Notes under the pieces: model-generated
Seen by the model: only the letters and a program-made list of their open reading frames with translations
Database searches by the model: none
Told to the model about the DNA's origin: nothing
Assembly (NCBI GenBank): GCA_964580315.1
Contig: CAZOKH010000013.1
Span: 1 to 51,271 of the forward strand
Direction: 5' to 3'
DNA: 51,271 bases
DNA from: CAZOKH01 sp964580315
GTDB lineage: Bacteria; Chloroflexota; Anaerolineae; Anaerolineales; Anaerolineaceae
Program-made: the position numbers and the translations under genes
Shown here: in pieces, positions 50,667-51,271 of the stretch
Numbering within the stretch: the stretch's first letter is position 1
How the letters are laid out: every line of letters starts with the position of its first letter

Positions 50667-51271
50667 TTAGAGATTCACGGATTCGCTGCGCGCTTGAAGC
50701 GCCAGTGCCGGGTCGTCGGTGAAAATTCCGTCAACCCCCATTCTAAAAAGGGTTTCCATCTGCTGGCGGTCATTCACCGTCCAAACGTGCACCCGCCTGT
50801 TTAATGCATGCTGTCTTTCAACATATTTTCGGGTAACCAACGCTGCATTGGGATGCATTGTAGGAGGTGACAGGCGCCGGCTGCCCAGGTTTGTCGCCAG
50901 CCAACCCATCAGGCCGGATGGGAACAGATATCCCAGCAGGGCTTCAGGGGCGGCAGCGCGCACGCGTTCCAGGTTTTTTGCCACAAAAGAAGAGAAAATT
51001 ACCCCATCTAGCAACCCCATGCGCTGCACCAATTTCACAACCAGGTCGGGCAGTGCATCATCTGTAGAGGCATAGTTGGTCAATTCAATATTGATATACA
51101 GCTTCTTGCCAAAAGTCTCCAACACCTCTTCCAGGGTTGGAATTCGTTCCTTTTGATACAGCGGAGAAAACCAGCCCCCTGCATCCAGTTCCTGCAAGGC
51201 TGCCAGCGACATAGCCCGCACCGCGCCTTTGCCGTTTGTGGTGCGGTTCACCGTCATGTCGTGAATGACCA
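50667..51271 (-). CDS. Glycerophosphodiester phosphodiesterase, partial at the window edge
   Basis: At least 201 residues; the frame continues off the right end (VIHDMTVNRTTNGKGAVR). The visible part covers most of a GDPD barrel: LYINIELTNYAS, GVIFSSFVAKNLERVRAAAP, RRVHVWTVNDRQQMETLFRM and GVDGIFTDDPALAL. The N-terminal HR and E-D metal-binding region is outside the window. The enzyme releases sn-glycerol-3-phosphate from deacylated phospholipids. It lies 122 bases upstream of the GH3 gene's start, in the same orientation, and ends in SESVNL. Confidence 0.88.
   Translation of the reverse strand, partial: VIHDMTVNRTTNGKGAVRAMSLAALQELDAGGWFSPLYQKERIPTLEEVLETFGKKLYINIELTNYASTDDALPDLVVKLVQRMGLLDGVIFSSFVAKNLERVRAAAPEALLGYLFPSGLMGWLATNLGSRRLSPPTMHPNAALVTRKYVERQHALNRRVHVWTVNDRQQMETLFRMGVDGIFTDDPALALQARSESVNL

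Overview
The window reads as a near-contiguous piece of a draft genome, probably a metagenome-assembled one because it carries three runs of exactly 100 N (10854-10953, 13607-13706, 24284-24383). Gene content and protein style suggest an Anaerolineae-like member of the Chloroflexota: a division and cell wall (dcw) cluster without murE, a CvpA-like gene between murG and murC, MurG and MraY motif variants, a CpXC protein, a HAAS-domain/PadR pair and a membrane-anchored YvcK. That assignment is an inference from memory of these families; no database search was possible. I saw no rRNA, tRNA, CRISPR array, transposase or prophage gene.

Layout. (1) 1-4509, minus strand: a tightly packed run, in transcription order a MalY/PatB aminotransferase, a YdcF/DUF218 membrane protein, a trypsin-fold protease and the ComM/YifB AAA+ protein. 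(2) 4637-6437, plus: a COG1092 methyltransferase and proC. (3) 6548-23589, plus: the dcw cluster mraZ-rsmH-ftsL-ftsI-murF-mraY-murD-ftsW-murG-cvpA-like-murC-murB-ddl-ftsQ-ftsA-ftsZ. It is driven by a good promoter directly followed by four GTGG repeats with a 10-bp period, the expected MraZ operator. Most junctions overlap by 1-4 bases, so translation is probably coupled. (4) 23590-24450: non-coding, with four consecutive stem-loops and then a tandem array of a ~110-bp palindromic (REP/BIME-like) repeat that breaks the assembly. (5) 24450-29717: regulatory and transport accessory genes: an XRE regulator with a membrane protein (minus), then AraC/GyrI-like regulator, ABC ATPase and permease, and PadR with a HAAS membrane protein (plus). 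Two copies of one dispersed hairpin repeat flank the AraC-to-HAAS block (25631, 29755). (6) 29823-32390, minus: an MBOAT O-acyltransferase and an AlgX/DHHW-like partner, probably for acetylating a surface polysaccharide. (7) 32573-40189: a PreA-like dihydroorotate dehydrogenase/ferredoxin fusion (plus), then minus-strand metabolic genes yvcK, gapdh, pgk, alpha/beta hydrolase, msrB, a 42-residue small membrane ORF and hpt. (8) 40314-51271: signalling and envelope genes: soluble GAF-PAS histidine kinase, CpXC-domain protein, large GT-C-like membrane protein, a divergent pair of FHA-winged-helix regulator and tail-anchored Ser/Thr kinase, a membrane-anchored GH3-like protein that lacks the usual acid/base dyad, and a glycerophosphodiesterase that runs off the end.

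How they fit together. Regions 2-3 make lipid II precursors and the divisome, with MraZ as likely autoregulator. Region 8 combines three phosphorylation-linked proteins (orphan histidine kinase, Ser/Thr kinase, FHA-DNA-binding protein) with envelope enzymes, so a kinase-to-FHA-regulator circuit that senses the envelope is the most interesting functional hypothesis. The structured region after ftsZ is the most unexplained stretch of DNA.
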